Below are positions 1-8,059 of a stretch of DNA of 64,000 bases, in pieces. The notes beneath the pieces were generated by a model. It had not been told where the DNA came from, made no database searches, and was given only the letters and a program-made list of their open reading frames with translations. The stretch comes from Chitinophagales bacterium (GTDB lineage: Bacteria; Bacteroidota; Bacteroidia; Chitinophagales; Chitinophagaceae). The stretch lies in assembly GCA_020636495.1 (NCBI GenBank), contig JACJXQ010000008.1:62001-126000 (forward strand). Direction: 5' to 3'. Each line of letters starts with the position of its first letter. The first letter of the stretch is position 1. The position numbers and the translations under genes are program-made.

Positions 1-1
1 G

Positions 2-1195
2 CATATAGACAACTTCAACGACCCGATGATAGACAACAAGGACAGCAAAAAACGCTACCGTGTTGACCACCTGATAGAGAATTTTGCTGCTACATTGGAA
101 GAAACTGCCGGTAAAGCATTGATCGACCAAATGGAAGCATTGTTGAGCAATGACGATTTTGCTGCTCTGAAACAACTGATTGAAGCAAATAATATCAAAT
201 GTGCTGTAAGTGATACCTGCAACTGGACAGATATCCGCCAGTTCAACCTGATGTTCGGTACGCAAATGGGCTCGGTGGCTGAAGATGCCGATATGGTGTA
301 CCTGCGCCCCGAAACGGCACAGGGTATATTTGTGAACTTCCTGAACGTGCAAAAAACCGGCCGTATGAAGATACCCTTCGGTATAGCACAGATTGGTAAG
401 GCTTTCCGTAACGAGATAGTGGCGCGTGGTTTCATCTTCCGCATGCGCGAGTTTGAGCAAATGGAGATGCAATACTTCATCAAACCAGGTACACAGAAAG
501 AGTGGTATGAATTCTGGAAAGAGACACGTAAGAAATGGCATGCGACACTAGGCATACCCGACAACCAGCAAAATTTTCACGACCATGTGAAACTTGCACA
601 CTACGCGGACGCCGCATGCGATATAGAATACAACTTCCCTGACTGGGGCTTTAAAGAGGTAGAAGGTATCCATAGCCGCACCGACTATGACCTCAGCCGT
701 CACCAGGAATTCAGCAAAAAGAAGCTCACTTACTTTGATACAGAAGAGAATAAACACTATGTTCCGTATGTAATAGAAACCTCAATAGGACTGGACCGTA
801 CCGTAATGATGGTGCTGAGCGAAGCATATGAAGAGCAGGACCTGAGCGAAGGCGACAAGAAAGACAGCCGTGTGGTACTGAAATTCGCACCGCACCTGGC
901 ACCTATTAAGCTTGCGGTATTCCCGCTTACTAAAAAAGACGGTCTGCCTGAAATGGCACAACAGTTAATGGATGATTGCCGCCCATATTTCAAATGCTTC
1001 TACGAGCAGAAAGACGCTATCGGTAAACGTTACCGACGCCAGGATGCAATCGGTACGCCGTTCTGCGTAACGGTAGACCACCAGACCCTGGAAGACAAGA
1101 CCGTAACCGTACGTTATCGCGACAGTATGGAGCAGGAGCGCATACCCATGGATAAGGTAAAAGACCTGGTGCTGGAAAAGATAAAACAGTTTTAA
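2..1195 (+). CDS. glyS: Glycyl-tRNA synthetase, 3' part (5' end outside window)
   Basis: Class II aminoacyl-tRNA synthetase of the single-chain (alpha2) type that charges tRNA-Gly in the cytoplasm. The reading frame is open from the first bases, and the first in-frame ATG at position 26 is internal, so the N-terminus is missing. Visible family marks are the motif-2 stretch around FRNEI and FIFRMREFEQME, the motif-3 segment GLDRTVMMVL, and a C-terminal anticodon-binding domain beginning near LAPIKLAVFPL. The C-terminus is intact, ending in TAA. The identification rests on these motifs. The only uncertainty is how much is missing upstream, probably a bit over 100 residues judging by the family's usual length. 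Confidence 0.95.
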   Translation, partial: HIDNFNDPMIDNKDSKKRYRVDHLIENFAATLEETAGKALIDQMEALLSNDDFAALKQLIEANNIKCAVSDTCNWTDIRQFNLMFGTQMGSVAEDADMVYLRPETAQGIFVNFLNVQKTGRMKIPFGIAQIGKAFRNEIVARGFIFRMREFEQMEMQYFIKPGTQKEWYEFWKETRKKWHATLGIPDNQQNFHDHVKLAHYADAACDIEYNFPDWGFKEVEGIHSRTDYDLSRHQEFSKKKLTYFDTEENKHYVPYVIETSIGLDRTVMMVLSEAYEEQDLSEGDKKDSRVVLKFAPHLAPIKLAVFPLTKKDGLPEMAQQLMDDCRPYFKCFYEQKDAIGKRYRRQDAIGTPFCVTVDHQTLEDKTVTVRYRDSMEQERIPMDKVKDLVLEKIKQF

Positions 1196-1240
1196 TATTT
1201 AATGACTTTCGAAAAGCTTTCAGTTTGCTAACTTTATAGT

Positions 1241-1567
1241 ATGCAAGCCGAACTGTCAGAACTGCGCAAATCTTTAAAAGACAGGTTTGAGTTAGAAGTA
1301 CCCGAAACATTTTCTGAAGAAGAAATAAGGCTGGGGCTCGAAAAACGATTGGCACAATTGCTGGAACGCAATCCCGAGGAGTTTTTCCAGTTACTGTACA
1401 GGGTAGACATACCCGAAAAACAAATGCATGAAGTGTTACAACAAGATGATGCACTGGCTGCGCTTGCGGGTTTAGTGTACCACCGCCAACTTCAGAAGAT
1501 CAGGTCTCGCCTTAAGTATAAAACATACTTTGACAAAGACAATACGGATAGTGAACTGAAGTGGTAA
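1241..1567 (+). CDS. Conserved hypothetical protein, 108 aa
   Basis: I recognise no named domain. The protein is highly charged, largely helical in appearance and has no signal peptide or membrane segment. Glu-, Leu- and Arg-rich stretches (for example RLAQLLERNPEEFFQLLYRVDIPEKQMHEVL) suggest an all-alpha cytoplasmic protein. It starts 45 bases after the glycyl-tRNA synthetase stop on the same strand and could be co-transcribed with it. ATG start, stop at 1565-1567. It looks like a real gene because of its codon pattern and clean spacing between neighbours. Function unknown. Confidence 0.7.
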   Translation: MQAELSELRKSLKDRFELEVPETFSEEEIRLGLEKRLAQLLERNPEEFFQLLYRVDIPEKQMHEVLQQDDALAALAGLVYHRQLQKIRSRLKYKTYFDKDNTDSELKW

Positions 1568-1629
1568 GTGATCTATATCATAGGTTTTCCCCATGAATAT
1601 CCGTATTTTTATAGGCTAATAATCAACAT

Positions 1630-2388
1630 ATGAAAGTAGTTTACCCTGTTTTACTGGCATTAATGGTACTTACTGCAGCCTGTGTAAAAAAACCTGTACC
1701 TGTTACGGTTGATACTGTACCTGCTTACTCTGTAGATGTAGAGATGACCAATATGGTGGGGAATTCGAAGTTGTCGCTGAACGACACCTGGTATAAAACT
1801 GCTAATGGAGACTCGCTTAGTATAACCACCTATGCCTACTACATGTCCAATTTTGTGCTTACAGCCGATAATGGATCAACATTTTCGGAACCTGAAAGCT
1901 ATCATCTGATAGACGAATCGCGTGAATCTTCCAGAAAGTTCAGCATAGCCGGCGTGCCCGCAGGCACTTACACATCTGTTACATTCATGATTGGGGTAGA
2001 CAGCCTGAGAAATGTATCCGGCGCGCAGACCGGTGACCTTTCTACCGACTTTAATATGTTCTGGGACTGGAACACGGGGTATATTATGGCTAAGATGGAA
2101 GGTAAGATCGGCCTGAATATTGTAGACAATGACCTGCTTTATCATATGGGTGGCTTTTCAGGCCCATACAGTGTTTTAAGAACTGTTACACTGCAATTTC
2201 CTGAACCATTAATTGTAAAAGCAAATACAAGACCTGCGATACACATGAGCAATAATGCACTCGAGTGGTTCCAGACACCAACAACAATTGACATACGAGC
2301 TAATCGTTTCCTGGGCGGCAGGGATAATCTTGTTATTGTTGCAGATAATTACATGGATATGTTTAGCGTTGAACACATTGACCAATGA
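1630..2388 (+). CDS. MbnP-like lipoprotein
   Basis: Exported lipoprotein of 252 aa. The N-terminus has a hydrophobic signal followed by a lipobox, LTAAC, with Cys18 as the likely lipidated residue. The body resembles the MbnP-like family: a beta-rich domain with a conserved Trp segment FWDWNTGY at residues 144-151 followed by an EG-containing strand. In the methanobactin system MbnP is a periplasmic copper-binding protein, one Trp of which is oxidised to kynurenine by its di-haem partner MbnH. Here the stop codon overlaps the start of an MbnH-like peroxidase gene (ATGA, 4 bases), so the two are surely translated together. A role in copper or redox handling is inference. No methanobactin genes are visible. 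Confidence 0.8.
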   Translation: MKVVYPVLLALMVLTAACVKKPVPVTVDTVPAYSVDVEMTNMVGNSKLSLNDTWYKTANGDSLSITTYAYYMSNFVLTADNGSTFSEPESYHLIDESRESSRKFSIAGVPAGTYTSVTFMIGVDSLRNVSGAQTGDLSTDFNMFWDWNTGYIMAKMEGKIGLNIVDNDLLYHMGGFSGPYSVLRTVTLQFPEPLIVKANTRPAIHMSNNALEWFQTPTTIDIRANRFLGGRDNLVIVADNYMDMFSVEHIDQ

Positions 2389-3431
2389 GAAGAATAAAAT
2401 TAAATGTTGCTGTTTTACTGTCTGTTATTCTAACCTATATAGCTTGTAAACCAGACCCTTCCTTAGACGTAGATGCTACTGTTCCGGAGAATATATCATT
2501 CAGCATACCGGAAGGCTGGCCCACTCCGTTCTATAATTTTCAAAACAACACCTTAACAAAGGACGGTTTCTACCTGGGGCGCAAACTTTTTTATGATCCA
2601 CGTCTCTCCAGGGACAATACAATATCATGCGGTTCCTGCCATCAGATCTTTGCTGCATTCGCTCACGATGGCCATGCAATAAGTCACGGCATTGATGGTT
2701 TATTGGGCACACGAAATTCTCCGGCACTGTTCAACCTCAACTGGCATACCGGCTTTTTCTGGGATGGCGGGGTAAATCATATTGAAAGCCAACCATTGAA
2801 CCCGATACAAAACCCGGTAGAAATGGATGAGAACCTACCGAATATCATTGCTAAACTACAGGCTGATGAAAAGTACAAGCAAATGTTCGTAGCAGCATGG
2901 GGCGATGAAACTGTTACCTCACAACGTATATTCAAATCACTGGCACAGTTCATGGGTATGATCGTTTCAGACCATTCAAAATATGACCAGTATATGCGTG
3001 GTGAAGCAGCACTAACAACTGCCGAGCAAAACGGCATGAAGGTGTACAATGAAAAATGTGCCGCATGCCATACTGCTCCCTTGTTCTCCAACTTCTCTTA
3101 CAGGAATAACGGGCTGCAACCCTCTGCCGTAAACGATAGCGGCAGAATGCGTATAACACAACAGGACACGGACATGTATAAGTTCAAAGTACCATCTTTG
3201 CGCAACCTGAAATACACTGCCCCCTATATGCACGACGGTCGTTTCAAAACAATTGACCGGGTTTTAGACCACTATACAACAGGCATATATCAAACACCTA
3301 CTTTAGATCCACTGTTACAAAACGGGTTGTCATTGTCTGCACAGGAACGCAGCGACCTTATGGCCTTCCTCAATACATTGAATGATGAAGTACTGGTAAC
3401 GGACAGCAGATTTAAAGAACCTGCAAACTAA
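2385..3431 (+). CDS. MbnH/MauG-type di-haem cytochrome c peroxidase family protein
   Basis: Exported di-haem c-type cytochrome of 348 aa. The N-terminus is hydrophobic and ends in a plausible lipobox (TYIAC, Cys21), so it is probably a membrane-anchored periplasmic lipoprotein. Two haem-binding motifs are present, CGSCH at 82-86 and CAACH at 225-229. The C-terminal APYMHDGRF motif near 279-287 is typical of the CcpA/MauG/MbnH superfamily. Its start overlaps the MbnP-like gene by 4 bases. The family oxidises either peroxide or a protein Trp. Pairing with an MbnP-like protein favours the MbnH role, that is, modification of the partner, but which reaction occurs cannot be read from sequence. Confidence 0.88.
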   Translation: MRRIKLNVAVLLSVILTYIACKPDPSLDVDATVPENISFSIPEGWPTPFYNFQNNTLTKDGFYLGRKLFYDPRLSRDNTISCGSCHQIFAAFAHDGHAISHGIDGLLGTRNSPALFNLNWHTGFFWDGGVNHIESQPLNPIQNPVEMDENLPNIIAKLQADEKYKQMFVAAWGDETVTSQRIFKSLAQFMGMIVSDHSKYDQYMRGEAALTTAEQNGMKVYNEKCAACHTAPLFSNFSYRNNGLQPSAVNDSGRMRITQQDTDMYKFKVPSLRNLKYTAPYMHDGRFKTIDRVLDHYTTGIYQTPTLDPLLQNGLSLSAQERSDLMAFLNTLNDEVLVTDSRFKEPAN

Positions 3432-3456
3432 AAAAGCCCGCCTTGATAGGCGGGCT
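3431..3456 (-). terminator. Rho-independent terminator of the Kelch gene
   Basis: Perfect 9-bp stem (arms 3435-3443 and 3448-3456, AGCCCGCCT / AGGCGGGCT) with a 4-base loop. Read on the minus strand it is followed by a T run (the A run at 3430-3435). It sits 24 bases beyond the minus-strand Kelch stop. The plus strand has no T run, so it mainly terminates the leftward transcript. Confidence 0.85.
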
Positions 3457-3479
3457 GCGTGGTACTAAACGATATAGTC

Positions 3480-4733
3480 CTATTGAACAGACACCAAAGT
3501 ATAGTGGCGATCATTACTGCGAGATATCAGTTGCAATTGATATAACCCAGCAGATAATTCATGCACACCTATTTTGTTATCTGCTGGTACAGAACCAGAC
3601 ATGATCAACTGTCCTGTAACATTATATAATTTATAAGCTGCATACTGATGCGCCGACATTATATATAGCGTATTGTTGACAGGGTTAGGGTACACACGTA
3701 CTTCATCAGCTGTTGCAGGCTTTTCTACTGCTAATATATCCTGTGGATCAACAGCATACCAATCATTATAGAATACTTGATTTGAGCCGTCAAGCTTCCA
3801 GCCATTTCCCATGTATGCTTTTCCATTCAACACCGTAACGGTACTATACATACGGCTTGTAGTAAGCTCTGCACCCTGCCAGTACACCCAATCATCTGCT
3901 ACCTGGTCGTAAGCAAAAAAGTGGTTGGAATAAATGGTACTCATGCCAATTGCTCCATCTGCGCCTAAACCTATATATGCCTTATTATCAATAACCAACG
4001 ATATTCCGCCCCATATTGAAGGTTCTGGGTAGGCCTTCTTCGCCGTCCATTTATCTGTCGCAGGATCATATTCATAGAGCTTGTTCGTTGGTGTACCTGC
4101 AACTTCGCCACCTACTATATAACCTTTTGAATTGATCGCAAAACCTATTCCATTGCGGATACCTCCCCCGGGATAATCTGCCTTTGCTTTCCACTTGTCT
4201 GCTGCAGGATCATACTCCCACGTCTTGGCACTCTTGGCGGAACCTTCAGAGCCACCTACAATATATGCCTTGTTGTTTACTACAAATACTGCAGCGTCAG
4301 AAACACCAGCTGAAGGGAAACCGGATTTTGCGATCCATGTATCTGCTACAGGGTCATATTCCCACAAGTCAGCCATATATGTCGGTGACGGATTGAAATT
4401 GTTGTAGTCCTGTGCTCCAAGACCAAGATAGGCCTTACCATTAATAACAAATGTGACACCCTCAGTCCTGATAAAATTCCCGGGCAACCCGTTCTTGAAA
4501 TTCCACTTATCCGTCACCGGGTCGTAACTCAACAGATCGTTCTTATTCTGAAAGTTACCAACATATCCGCCACTGACAAATATCTTGTTATCTACAGCAA
4601 AAGTCATAGCCCCCCACCGGCCGGGTGTAGGCATCGATGCCAGTGTCTTCCAACTACAATACCCTTCCTGGCTAACCAATAATAGAGCCAGGAAAGAGAT
4701 CGTCACTGCTTTAAATAGTTTGAGTCTTTTCAT
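3480..4733 (-). CDS. Secreted Kelch-repeat protein with T9SS sorting domain
   Basis: Extracellular or surface beta-propeller protein of about 417 aa. I place the start at the ATG at 4733, because MKRLKLFKAVTISFLALLL followed by a Ser/Cys region is a good signal peptide; an in-frame upstream start at 4850 would bury it. The body holds about six Kelch repeats, recognisable by recurring W-EYDP-T/V-D-W segments and NNKAYI-GG turns. The C-terminus, from VRVYPNPVNNTLYI to the end, is a type A T9SS sorting domain, so export and surface attachment by the type IX system are expected. Ligand or function unknown. It has its own downstream terminator. Confidence 0.88.
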   Translation of the reverse strand: MKRLKLFKAVTISFLALLLVSQEGYCSWKTLASMPTPGRWGAMTFAVDNKIFVSGGYVGNFQNKNDLLSYDPVTDKWNFKNGLPGNFIRTEGVTFVINGKAYLGLGAQDYNNFNPSPTYMADLWEYDPVADTWIAKSGFPSAGVSDAAVFVVNNKAYIVGGSEGSAKSAKTWEYDPAADKWKAKADYPGGGIRNGIGFAINSKGYIVGGEVAGTPTNKLYEYDPATDKWTAKKAYPEPSIWGGISLVIDNKAYIGLGADGAIGMSTIYSNHFFAYDQVADDWVYWQGAELTTSRMYSTVTVLNGKAYMGNGWKLDGSNQVFYNDWYAVDPQDILAVEKPATADEVRVYPNPVNNTLYIMSAHQYAAYKLYNVTGQLIMSGSVPADNKIGVHELSAGLYQLQLISRSNDRHYTLVSVQ

Positions 4734-4920
4734 TGTCGTAAGTTTTTTCTTATAGACAAACACGACAATAGAACAGGCCAATGAAAACCTCTTAAGCTTA
4801 CTTAATAATGCATAACAACAGTTAAAATACCTTGTAGATAGTACAGCCAAATCACGATACCGTGGTACTACAGCAAATGAAATTATTTATCATTACTGTG
4901 TAATATTAATATAGTAAGAA

Positions 4921-5160
4921 CTATTTAATTGTTCGTTCTTCTATAGCATCACTTACAGCCAATACAAGGTTATATGGCACACTCAACCCTTTTTCCGGCA
5001 CAATATCATACCTGTCCATAGACGACCAATGCATGTAAAAACGGTCAATACCGGGTACATTTACCTCGAAATACATACCATCTTTGCGGTGTTGAGGAAT
5101 AATAACGGCATGTACCGTATGACCGTCATAAGACACTCTTGTGGTGAAATTCTGCTTCAT
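4921..5160 (-). CDS. Conserved hypothetical protein, about 79 aa
   Basis: Small soluble protein with no signal peptide and no recognised domain. I prefer the ATG at 5160 (MKQNFTTRVSYDG) over the in-frame ATG at 5229, because the extra 23 residues are unremarkable and the predicted fold begins after them. The sequence has alternating polar and hydrophobic beta-strand-like segments ending in a short helix (LPYNLVLAVSDAIEE type). It is transcribed away from the XRE regulator at 5296, so the two are divergent and not an operon. Function unknown. Confidence 0.6.
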   Translation of the reverse strand: MKQNFTTRVSYDGHTVHAVIIPQHRKDGMYFEVNVPGIDRFYMHWSSMDRYDIVPEKGLSVPYNLVLAVSDAIEERTIK

Positions 5161-5295
5161 CACGGCAAAATTAAAATGATTTTTTGGGCTTTCTGCTGTT
5201 ATATCTCCAACCTTTTTTGCAGTCTGCATGTCTTTAGTATCATAGAGTTATTACCCGCAAATTCAATAACCAAAGAATTTAAATAACTGTCAGAT

Positions 5296-5628
5296 ATGAA
5301 TTTAGGAGTAGCGATCAAATCGGTAAGGAGGCAACTCGGCATAACACAACAGGAGTTATCTGAGAAAAGCGGGATTTCGCAGACTTCACTGTCGCAGATT
5401 GAAAATGCCGTGAAACGCCCGAGTAACAAGACAATTCAAAGCATTTGTACTGTGTTGGAAGTACCGGAAGCTGTATTATATATATTAGCTATGCAGGATA
5501 CTGATGTGCCATCAGACAAAAAGAATGTATATGACATGCTTTTCCCATCTATCAAAAACCTTGCACTACAGATAGTTGGTAATGAGAACAAAGAAATAAT
5601 AGAGAATTGCCAGGCTGTAGCGGTATAA
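5296..5628 (+). CDS. XRE-family helix-turn-helix transcriptional regulator
   Basis: DNA-binding protein of 110 aa. Residues about 6-60 form a classic Cro/CI-type helix-turn-helix (IKSVRRQLGITQQELSEKSG, then SQTSLSQIENAVKRPSNKT). The remaining C-terminal part (about 50 residues) is helical and may dimerise. Its neighbours on both sides are minus-strand small genes, so it may control them, but no operator is evident. Target and signal unknown. The family assignment is secure. Confidence 0.88.
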   Translation: MNLGVAIKSVRRQLGITQQELSEKSGISQTSLSQIENAVKRPSNKTIQSICTVLEVPEAVLYILAMQDTDVPSDKKNVYDMLFPSIKNLALQIVGNENKEIIENCQAVAV

Positions 5629-5647
5629 ATAAGTACTTTCCAATCAG

Positions 5648-5914
5648 TTAGTTTAACGACATAAATATATGCAGGTGATGCCACACACCATCTGCTATAT
5701 GTATGCTCTTTTGCAGGCTATCCAGCGATATCCTGACAGGAACATCATCTGTTGCGCTGTTTGAATATACTACGGGCTGTTCCTTTTTGTTACTAAATAG
5801 CCCGGACAGCTCATGCCAGTTACAAATGGATATAGCGCATGTATATAATATCAATGACCACAACATTGACCAGCCAATAAATCCTGCTTTTGTATTAGTG
5901 AACGGCTTCCTCAT
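5648..5914 (-). CDS. Putative small single-pass membrane protein
   Basis: Open frame of about 88 aa from the ATG at 5914. It has one hydrophobic span (residues about 13-32, GFIGWSMLWSLILYTCAISI) after a basic N-terminus, then a polar tail. It is convergent with the XRE gene. An overlapping plus-strand frame (5703-6062) is less protein-like. It may be a real gene, possibly functionally tied to the neighbouring regulator, or a decayed one. No homology is recognised. Confidence 0.4.
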   Translation of the reverse strand: MRKPFTNTKAGFIGWSMLWSLILYTCAISICNWHELSGLFSNKKEQPVVYSNSATDDVPVRISLDSLQKSIHIADGVWHHLHIFMSLN

Positions 5915-6078
5915 CCTGTATATTTTGGTGCTGCTGCAGCTTAAATTTACTTTATTACCATATCTCTCATCTACCCCTTTGCGGGGGATATTCAATTGTA
6001 TCTGTATTTGTCATATCATAAGGCTTAAAATACTGTTCTGTTCAACCGAAACAGGCAGATAATCAGTATTTTAGCTAT

Positions 6079-8037
6079 ATGAGAGCGCTGATCGTTGTTG
6101 TAATTACCTGCCTGTTACTACCGTTAACCGGTATCGGGCAGCCTACACAGGTAGCGCAGGAATGCAGTCGCTCCAAAATATTTAATGCCTCCGCAAAAAC
6201 AACACTCGCGTCACCCGACGAACTTAAGTATGACGTCAGGCATGTACATATTGATATATCGCTTGACAACACATCTGTAGCTATTGCAGGCAAAGCTACT
6301 ACAACAGCACTGGTTACTGAGGGAAACTTCGCCTTGTATGTATTTGAACTCAATAGCAAACTGGCCATAGACTCAGTGAGCATAAATGGCAAAGATGCTG
6401 TCTTTGTACGTACTGATAACCTGGTAAAAACCTTTATGCCTTCACTTTTGCAAACAGGCGATGTTTTTTCTGCAACAGTATATTACCATGGATTGCCGGA
6501 CGCTGGTTCTGTATTCTTTTTCCAGAGTGGTATGAACAATGCGCCTGCAGAAGAATGGAACAGTACAGTAACCTATACGTTAAGTGAGCCTTTCAATTCA
6601 AAAGACTGGTGGCCATGCAAACAATACCTGGAAGACAAAATTGATTCGGCTGATATATGGATAACTGTGCCGGACAGCCTGAAAGCCGGGAGTAATGGTT
6701 TGTTGCAACGAGTAACGTCTTTAGCAGGTAATAAGAAACGTTTTGAATGGAAAACTACCTATCCTATTGCATATTACTTGTTGTCTGTATCTGTTGCTGC
6801 TTATGATGAGTATTCTTTTACACGTACTATGCCCGATGGCAAAGAGGTGCTGGTACAGAATTACCTCTACGACAGGCAAAATGTGCTGGACAGCTTTAAA
6901 AACAGGTTAGACACTACAGGTGAAATGTTATACTATTTCTCTGAATTGTTCGGCACATATCCTTTTCACAAAGAGAAATACGGGCATTGTATGGCGCCTG
7001 TATTCGGTGGTATGGAACACCAGACCATGACTACACTACATAACTTTAATGCGGCACTGGTGGCGCATGAATTGACCCATCAGTGGTTTGGTGATAATGT
7101 AACCTGTGGTACATGGAGAGATGTGTGGTTGAATGAAGGATTTGCTTCTTATGGGGAGTATTTGTTTGCTGAAAAATTTTGGGGAGATACTGCAGCGCTT
7201 AAATATATACAAAAGGTGCATGACATTGTTTTAGATGATACAGTATTGACAGGGTCAATTTATATGTCAGAGGCAGAAGCAAACAACCCCTACCGCATAT
7301 TCGACGGAAGGCTCAGTTATCAAAAGGCATCATCTGTATTGCATATGTTGCGGTATATCATTAATAATGACAACCTGTTCTTCAGTATACTTCGGGAATA
7401 TCAGTTGCAGTTTGCAAACAAAACAGCTACCACAGACGACTTCAAACAATTGGCTGAAAACCTGTCCGGATTTGACCTTCAGCAATTCTTCGATCAATGG
7501 ATCTATGGCGAGGGCTACCCAATATATTCAGTAATTTGGAACCAACTTGACGACAAATTATTGCTACAAATAGAACAACAAGGCTGTGTACCCGCTTCCG
7601 TACGCAAATTCAATATGCCTGTAGAAATTAAGGTGATATTTTCAGGAGGTGATACTACTGTCCGCTTGCCAGATGGAATTGACCAGTACACAGAAATAAC
7701 CATACAACGTAAAATTGACAATATCCTATTCGACCCGAAAGACGCATTGTTGAATAAAGAAGTAGTAAACAGGGACTATGCATTGGGTATCCGAAATTTG
7801 CCAGTCGATGTATATGTGTATCCCAACCCCGCTGTCAACGACTGGAAAGTTGTAAATATTACCCCGGGAAGTGAATTATTGCTCACTGATCTGCAAGGCA
7901 GGAAAATCTGGACAAAAACTGCAACTGATAATTACGGGATATCAATACCTGCTGCAGGCTATGCCAGGGGTGTGTATTTACTTCGCATAATGGATAATTA
8001 CAACAAAACCACTTCATTAAAGCTAATAAGGTTGTAA
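6079..8037 (+). CDS. Secreted M1-family metallopeptidase with T9SS sorting domain
   Basis: Gluzincin aminopeptidase-like protein of 652 aa, with a signal peptide of about 20 residues. The catalytic zinc site is complete: HELTH at 330-334 and the third ligand Glu353 in NEGF. The substrate-binding motif GGMEH is at 310-314. The C-terminal 80 residues (from about VYVYPNPAVNDW) are a type A T9SS sorting domain, so the enzyme is expected outside the cell or on its surface. It is followed after 22 bases by a close paralogue with the same architecture, which suggests tandem duplication and co-transcription. Likely role: trimming peptides during protein degradation. Substrate range unknown. Confidence 0.92.
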   Translation: MRALIVVVITCLLLPLTGIGQPTQVAQECSRSKIFNASAKTTLASPDELKYDVRHVHIDISLDNTSVAIAGKATTTALVTEGNFALYVFELNSKLAIDSVSINGKDAVFVRTDNLVKTFMPSLLQTGDVFSATVYYHGLPDAGSVFFFQSGMNNAPAEEWNSTVTYTLSEPFNSKDWWPCKQYLEDKIDSADIWITVPDSLKAGSNGLLQRVTSLAGNKKRFEWKTTYPIAYYLLSVSVAAYDEYSFTRTMPDGKEVLVQNYLYDRQNVLDSFKNRLDTTGEMLYYFSELFGTYPFHKEKYGHCMAPVFGGMEHQTMTTLHNFNAALVAHELTHQWFGDNVTCGTWRDVWLNEGFASYGEYLFAEKFWGDTAALKYIQKVHDIVLDDTVLTGSIYMSEAEANNPYRIFDGRLSYQKASSVLHMLRYIINNDNLFFSILREYQLQFANKTATTDDFKQLAENLSGFDLQQFFDQWIYGEGYPIYSVIWNQLDDKLLLQIEQQGCVPASVRKFNMPVEIKVIFSGGDTTVRLPDGIDQYTEITIQRKIDNILFDPKDALLNKEVVNRDYALGIRNLPVDVYVYPNPAVNDWKVVNITPGSELLLTDLQGRKIWTKTATDNYGISIPAAGYARGVYLLRIMDNYNKTTSLKLIRL

Positions 8038-8059
8038 CTTCCCATAAAGGACATTACGT

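Noticed and set aside
4921..5628. XRE regulator plus small gene as a toxin-antitoxin pair
   Set aside because: The genes are divergent, not an operon, and the small protein has no toxin motif.
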